Positions 4,691 through 8,237 of a stretch of 8,237 nt of DNA are shown piece by piece. How positions within the stretch are numbered: the stretch's first letter is position 1; every line of letters begins with the position of its first letter. Location of the stretch: positions 1-8,237 of the forward strand of contig CAJPTB010000071.1 of the NCBI GenBank assembly GCA_905373325.1. The letters are read 5' to 3'. This DNA is from an uncultured Ancrocorticia sp. Lineage in GTDB: Bacteria; Actinomycetota; Actinomycetes; Actinomycetales; Actinomycetaceae. Below the pieces are notes generated by a model. The model saw nothing but the letters and a program-made list of their open reading frames with translations. It was not told the DNA's origin and did not search any database. Position numbers and translations under genes: made by a program.

Positions 4691-6805
4691 CTCGAGCGCC
4701 TGCTGGCGGATTCGCATGTAGTAGAGCGTCTTGATGCCCTTGCGCCAGGCGTAGATGTAGTTGCGGTTGACGTCGCGCGTAGTCACGGTGTCCGGATAGA
4801 ACAGCGTGAGCGAGAGCCCCTGATCCACGTGCTGGGTCGCTGCGGCATAGGTGTCGATGATCTTTTCGGGGCCGATTTCGTAGGCGTCCTGGTAGTACTC
4901 CAGGTTGTCGTTCGTCATGTAGGGCGCCGGATAGTAGACCCTCCCGATCTTTCCTTCCTTGCGGATTTCGATCTTGGAGACGATGGGATGGATCGACGAC
5001 GTCGAATGGTTGATGTACGAGATCGACCCCGTCGGCGGAACCGCCTGAAGGTTCTGGTTGTACATGCCGTATTGCCGGACGTCCTCGCGCAGCGCCGCCC
5101 AGTCCTCGCGGGTCGGGATGTGGACGTTTGCGAACAGCTCGCGCACCTTCGGCGTCGTCGGCTCCCACGCGCCCTCGACGTACTTGTCAAAGAACTCGCC
5201 CGTGGCGTATGTCGAATCCTCGAATCCGGCGAAGCGCTCTCCGCGCTCGCGCGCGATCTCCATCGAGGCGCGGATCGCGTGGAACAGCACCGTGTAGAAG
5301 TACATGTTCGTGAAATCGAGGCCTTCCTCGGAGCCGTAGAAGACCCGCTCGCGGCCGAGGTAGCCGTGCAGATTCATCTGGCCCAGGCCGATGGAGTGGC
5401 TCATGGCGTTCCCGCGTTCAATGGAGGGAACCGAACGAATGTCCGTCATGTCCGAAACGGCGGTGAGGGCGCGCACGGCGGTCTCGACCGTCTTGCCAAA
5501 ATCGGGCGAATCCATGGCCTTGGCGATGTTCATCGACCCCAAATTGCACGAGATGTCTTTGCCCACGTGCGCGTATGAAAGGTCCGGGTTGTAATCGGAA
5601 GCCTCGGAAACCTGGAGGATCTCCGAGCACAGGTTCGACATAGTGACCTTGCCCTTGATCGGGTTCGCCGCGTTCACGGTGTCCTCGAAGACGATGTACG
5701 GGTACCCGGATTCGAACTGAATCTCCGAAAGCGTTTGGAAGAACGCGCGGGCGTTGATCTTCGATTTGCGGATGCGCTTGTCATCGACCATCTCGCGGTA
5801 CTTCTCGCTCACGGAGATCTCCGTGAAGGGCACGCCGTAGACCCGTTCGACGTCGTAGGGGCTGAAGAGGTACATATCCTCGTTGTTCTTCGCCAGCTCG
5901 AACGTGATGTCCGGGATGACGACGCCGAGGGAGAGTGTCTTGATGCGGATCTTCTCATCCGCGTTCTCGCGCTTGGTGTCGAGGAAGCGCAAGATGTCCG
6001 GGTGGTGGGCGTGGAGGTAGACGGCTCCGGCGCCCTGGCGCGCGCCCAGTTGGTTGGCGTAGGAGAAGGAGTCCTCGAGGAGCTTCATGACGGGGTTGAC
6101 GCCCGAGGACTGGTTCTGGATTCTCTTGATCGGGGCGCCGAGCTCGCGCAGGTTCGACAGGTTGAGGGCGACGCCGCCGCCGCGCTTGGACAGCTGGAGC
6201 GCGGAGTTGATGCCGCGGGCGATCGACTCCATGTTGTCCTCGATGCGCAGGAGGAAGCAGGAGACGAGCTCGCCGCGGGCGGCCTTGCCCGCGTTGAGGA
6301 ATGTGGGGGTCGCGGGCTGGAAGCGCCCCGAGATGATCTCTTCCATGAGGTCGACGGCGAGCTTTTGGTCGCCGCGGGCGAGCGTGAGGGCCACCATGCA
6401 CACGCGGTCCTCATAGCGCTCGAGGTAGCGGGTGCCGTCGAAGGTCTTGAGCGTGTAGGACGTGTAGTACTTGAAGGCGCCCAGGAAAGTCGGGAAGCGG
6501 AACTTCTTGGCGTAGGCCGCCTTGTAGAGCGACTTGACGAAGTCGAAGGGGTACTGGTCGAGCACCTCTTTCTCGTAATACCCCTCCTTGACGAGGTACT
6601 CCATCTTCTCTTCGAGGTCGTGGAAGTAGACGGTGTTCTTGTTGACGTGCTGGAGGAAGTACTGGCGCGCCGCGGCCCGGTCGGCGTCGAACTGAATGAG
6701 GCCGTCGGCGTCGTAGAGGTTGAGCTTGGCGTTCAGGGCGTGGTAATCGAGGTTCGGGTCCTCGTAGCTCTCCTCGCCCGTGTCCGTCAACGTGCTTGCT
6801 GCCAA
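4652..6805 (-). CDS. nrdE: class Ib ribonucleoside-diphosphate reductase alpha subunit
   Basis: Catalytic subunit that reduces ribonucleoside diphosphates to deoxy forms for DNA synthesis, acting with NrdF and the donor NrdH. With the TTG start at 6805-6803 it is 717 aa, normal for NrdE. All radical-chemistry residues are visible: Cys183 (GELVSCFLL), the NLCSE motif with Cys393 and Glu395 (391-395), Cys420 ([10 protein letters not shown]), the Tyr695-Tyr696 pair (TLYYMRIRQ), and the C-terminal shuttle pair Cys712/Cys715 (CVSCML). No N-terminal ATP-cone is seen, as expected for class Ib. The chosen TTG has GGAG five bases upstream and overlaps nrdI by 19 bp. An alternative TTG at 6790, overlapping the nrdI stop as TTGA, would give 712 aa. 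The 821-codon open frame extends into nrdI out of frame and its first part is not real. No nrdF follows. Confidence 0.96.
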   Translation of the reverse strand: MAASTLTDTGEESYEDPNLDYHALNAKLNLYDADGLIQFDADRAAARQYFLQHVNKNTVYFHDLEEKMEYLVKEGYYEKEVLDQYPFDFVKSLYKAAYAKKFRFPTFLGAFKYYTSYTLKTFDGTRYLERYEDRVCMVALTLARGDQKLAVDLMEEIISGRFQPATPTFLNAGKAARGELVSCFLLRIEDNMESIARGINSALQLSKRGGGVALNLSNLRELGAPIKRIQNQSSGVNPVMKLLEDSFSYANQLGARQGAGAVYLHAHHPDILRFLDTKRENADEKIRIKTLSLGVVIPDITFELAKNNEDMYLFSPYDVERVYGVPFTEISVSEKYREMVDDKRIRKSKINARAFFQTLSEIQFESGYPYIVFEDTVNAANPIKGKVTMSNLCSEILQVSEASDYNPDLSYAHVGKDISCNLGSMNIAKAMDSPDFGKTVETAVRALTAVSDMTDIRSVPSIERGNAMSHSIGLGQMNLHGYLGRERVFYGSEEGLDFTNMYFYTVLFHAIRASMEIARERGERFAGFEDSTYATGEFFDKYVEGAWEPTTPKVRELFANVHIPTREDWAALREDVRQYGMYNQNLQAVPPTGSISYINHSTSSIHPIVSKIEIRKEGKIGRVYYPAPYMTNDNLEYYQDAYEIGPEKIIDTYAAATQHVDQGLSLTLFYPDTVTTRDVNRNYIYAWRKGIKTLYYMRIRQQALEGTEVAGCVSCML

Positions 6806-7191
6806 AACTTCTCCAAACCTTCGCGAACCCGGGCCACGTCCAAGGGCGTCCCGAGCAATTCGAATCTGTACATGTGCGGCACATGGCATTTGGCGGCGAC
6901 GATGTCGCCGGCCAAGCCGTAGGCCGCGCCGAAATTCATGTTTCCCCCCGAGATCACGCCGCGGATGAGGGAGCGGTTGTGTTCGTCGTTGAGGAACTTG
7001 ATGACCTGTTTGGGGACAGCGCCTTTGGCGTTGCCCCCTCCGTATGTGGGGACGACGAGGACGTACTCCTCGTCTACGCGGAGCGGCCCTTCCTTCGGGC
7101 GCAGCGGAATGCGGCACGCGGGCATGCCTAGCTTCTTGACGAATCTTTCGGTGTTGTTCGTCGCCGATGAGAAGTAGACGAGCTTTGCCAT
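6787..7191 (-). CDS. nrdI: class Ib ribonucleotide reductase flavodoxin-like assembly protein
   Basis: 134-aa flavoprotein that supplies the oxidant for assembling the dimanganese-tyrosyl radical cofactor in NrdF. The FMN phosphate loop SSATNNT (8-14), PTYGGG (48-53) and the SGGNMNFG flavin loop (81-88) are all present, followed by the conserved [12 protein letters not shown] segment. The length is typical. The ATG at 7191-7189 is preceded only by a weak AGG, and the gene follows nrdH after a 76-bp gap that holds a strong hairpin, so its expression may depend on processing or read-through. Its 3' end overlaps the nrdE start region. Confidence 0.96.
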   Translation of the reverse strand: MAKLVYFSSATNNTERFVKKLGMPACRIPLRPKEGPLRVDEEYVLVVPTYGGGNAKGAVPKQVIKFLNDEHNRSLIRGVISGGNMNFGAAYGLAGDIVAAKCHVPHMYRFELLGTPLDVARVREGLEKFWQQAR

Positions 7192-7222
7192 CCGAGGCCT
7201 GCCGATCTGTGAAGGGCTCCGG

Positions 7223-7261
7223 ACGGGGCCGGGCGATGCCGCAGGCGCCGCCCGGCCCCGT
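7223..7261 (-). terminator. 12-bp intercistronic hairpin between nrdH and nrdI
   Basis: Perfect GC-rich arms ACGGGGCCGGGC (7223-7234) and GCCCGGCCCCGT (7250-7261) with a 15-base loop, beginning six bases after the nrdH stop in the minus direction. No U-tract follows, so it is more likely a stabiliser of the nrdH message or a partial, attenuator-type stop than a full terminator. It would allow NrdH to be made in excess over NrdI and NrdE. Confidence 0.6.
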
Positions 7262-7267
7262 TCACCG

Positions 7268-7522
7268 TCACGCTGTGACAGCCGCCGAATCTCGAGCGGC
7301 CGCCGTCAGCGCCTTGATCTTGTCAGGGCGAAAGCCCGACCAGTGGTCGCCCTCGGCGAAAACCACGGGCGCGGATTGGTAACCCATCGCCTTGACCGTT
7401 TCCAGCGCCTCGGCATCCTGAGTCAGGTCCACCTCGCGGTAGGCGAGCCCGGCCTTCGCCAGCGCCCGCTTCGTCGCGTTGCACTGAACGCACGAAGGCT
7501 TGGTGTAAACAGTGACGCTCAT
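7268..7522 (-). CDS. nrdH: glutaredoxin-like electron donor NrdH
   Basis: 84-aa redox protein that passes electrons to the C-terminal Cys pair of NrdE. It has the active site CVQC (11-14) in YTKPSCVQC, the cis-Pro segment SAPVV (50-54), and the NrdH-specific WSGFRPDK (61-68), which separates it from ordinary glutaredoxins. The ATG at 7522-7520 is preceded by AAGGAG with an 8-base spacer, and it gives the standard NrdH N-terminus. The longer open frame up to 7657 is an untranslated leader. The short Ala-rich tail is not notable. It is the first gene of nrdHIE, below two NrdR-box-like sites. Confidence 0.97.
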   Translation of the reverse strand: MSVTVYTKPSCVQCNATKRALAKAGLAYREVDLTQDAEALETVKAMGYQSAPVVFAEGDHWSGFRPDKIKALTAAARDSAAVTA

Positions 7523-7619
7523 AAGAGCCGCTCCTTCCGATCCCTTGGGCGGGTCGCCTCCGACCAACCCGGGGTACGCATCAAATCCATGTCGCGCCGC
7601 CTGAGCGGCACACGCGAAG

Positions 7620-7667
7620 ACACTACACCTTGTGGTCGGTTTTCGGTTAGACCACAAGGGCTTGTGT
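7620..7667 (-). promoter_or_regulatory. tandem NrdR-box-like operator upstream of nrdH
   Basis: Two 16-bp sites, ACACTACACCTTGTGG (7620-7635) and CCACAAGGGCTTGTGT (7652-7667), resemble the NrdR box consensus (ACACWATATATWGTGT). Their starts are 32 bp apart, three helical turns, which is the known paired-box geometry for this ATP/dATP-sensing repressor. The centres are more GC-rich than the consensus. The inner parts also form a 10-bp inverted repeat (CCTTGTGGTC 7628-7637 with GACCACAAGG 7650-7659). About 100 nt separate the operator from the nrdH start; I cannot assign the -35/-10 elements with confidence. Confidence 0.7.
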
Positions 7668-8065
7668 CTGGGTGATAAGTGACACCCTTGTCATTCGCCC
7701 TGTGGACCGCCTCTCCTTTCCGGTGGAGAAGCTGTGCACACAGACAGGTCGCCCGGCCGACTTATCCCCTTCCTTTCCACACCAAACCGGGTGCTTCGGG
7801 CCGCCCGACGGACGGCAGAAACGATTCTCCCCCGCGCCTCCGACACAAATTCGGCTCCGCAAGAGCCCCTTAAGAAGCCTCTTCGCGAAAGCCGACGCGA
7901 GTGCGGCCGTTGCGGACTCGACGCCGCCGCAGCGCACAGCGCCCACGAAAGCCCTTTCGCCTTCGCCGAGAGAAGGCGGCCCGTCGAGGCAAACGATCCA
8001 ACGAGGCGAAGCGGTCCGCCGAAGTGAAGCCTGACGGCTGCCTTTCGCAGCGCCGGAAGAACCGA
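7668..8065. other. gene-free region with scattered weak DnaA-like sites
   Basis: No frame here has a credible start, ribosome binding site or protein-like composition; the 120-codon plus frame at 7672-8034 is Pro/Arg/Ser-rich and unlike a protein. Isolated 9-mers such as CTTTCCACA (7773-7781) and the reverse complement of TGTGGACCG (7700-7708) are near-matches to DnaA boxes. A 7-bp hairpin CGCCTTC/GAAGGCG lies at 7958-7978. Confidence 0.4.
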
Positions 8066-8141
8066 GTTTTCCACACGTGTGGATGAAACGAGTCCACACA
8101 TGTGGAAAACTCCACCGAACTGTCCACAAGCTGTGGAAAAG
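8066..8141. promoter_or_regulatory. cluster of inverted DnaA-box-like sites, candidate origin or DnaA-binding locus
   Basis: Six 9-mers in 76 bp: TTTTCCACA at 8067-8075 (+), 8101-8109 (-) and 8132-8140 (-) match the DnaA box TTWTNCACA exactly. TCATCCACA (8078-8086, -), GAGTCCACA (8090-8098, +) and CTGTCCACA (8120-8128, +) are close. They are paired head to head: CCACACGTGTGG (8071-8082) is a perfect palindrome. Two 18-bp arms (8066-8083 and 8093-8110) form a larger inverted repeat with one mismatch across a 9-bp spacer. No A/T-rich unwinding element is evident nearby and neither dnaA nor dnaN is in the window, so an oriC role is unproven. Confidence 0.6.
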
Positions 8142-8237
8142 ATTCCCCCGCTTTCCCGATGGGCATCTTCTCCCGGATCGGCGTGTCTGGCTCTGGCGTG
8201 TCGCGTTTAGAGCGCGATCGCCCGCCGCCTCCCGTCA
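8142..8237. other. right window edge, no supported gene
   Basis: GC-rich sequence. A GTG-initiated plus frame from about 8187 (SGSGVSRLERDRPPPP) stays open to the edge, but it has no visible ribosome binding site and too little sequence to judge. Confidence 0.2.

Noticed and set aside
4365..5168. 267-codon minus-strand open frame running past the nrdE end
   Set aside because: It is the wrong frame of nrdE followed by non-coding repeat DNA; Arg/His-rich with no start signal.
4613..5578. 321-codon plus-strand open frame
   Set aside because: Antisense to the nrdE 3' half and extends into the duplicated tail; low-complexity R/D/V composition.
5735..6922. 395-codon open frame on the plus strand
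   Set aside because: Antisense shadow of nrdE. It is Val/Glu/Leu/Asp-rich with no family motif, a typical by-product of GC-rich codon use.
7672..8034. 120-codon plus-strand frame upstream of the DnaA-like cluster
   Set aside because: Composition is unlike a protein, there is no ribosome binding site, and other frames are equally open in this GC-rich stretch.

Overview
The window is chromosomal DNA from a high-GC Gram-positive bacterium. The evidence is the GC-rich flanks, the frequent GTG/TTG starts with 4-bp gene overlaps, one apparently leaderless gene, a class Ib ribonucleotide reductase operon of actinobacterial type, and C/G-rich DnaA-box-like sites. A member of the Actinomycetaceae (Actinomyces/Schaalia-like) is my best guess, but it is inferred from style and not from any marker gene.

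Left part (1-1842, minus strand): the first three genes of a glycine betaine/carnitine/choline-type (OpuC/ProVWZ-like) ABC importer. They are an ATPase, a permease, and a second permease cut by the window edge, joined by 4-bp stop/start overlaps. The ATPase GTG lies directly behind a -35/-10 pair (TTTGCA, 17 bp, TATGCT), so the message is probably leaderless.

Spacer (1843-2522): no convincing gene. It holds five degenerate copies of a GTTTTC-NNN-AGCC element, two small GC-rich hairpins, and two direct copies of an ATGACAA...ACATGTTTC.TACAT motif that looks like a mobile-element end or operator. An extended -10 promoter precedes the next gene.

Central cassette (about 2290-4320, plus strand): clearly more A/T-rich than both flanks. 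It encodes a 486-aa SIR2-fold protein with a C-terminal GAF-like region, then a 65-aa basic protein with a strong ribosome binding site, then a near-perfect intrinsic terminator. It looks like a horizontally acquired two-gene unit, and a sirtuin-type anti-phage NADase system is the most likely role. It is the main candidate for an undescribed system here.

Spacer (4319-4651): a 22-bp tandem repeat related to the left-flank elements, an 11-bp hairpin that probably ends nrd transcription, and a second copy of the last 34 bp of nrdE.

Right part (4652-7522, minus strand): nrdH-nrdI-nrdE, encoding the electron donor, the flavodoxin-like activator and the catalytic subunit of class Ib ribonucleotide reductase. 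The radical-carrying subunit gene nrdF is absent from the window. Upstream of nrdH lie two NrdR-box-like sites exactly 32 bp apart. The last 570 bases (7668-8237) are non-coding and end in a dense cluster of inverted DnaA-box-like 9-mers, a candidate origin or DnaA-titration/regulation site close to the dNTP-synthesis operon.
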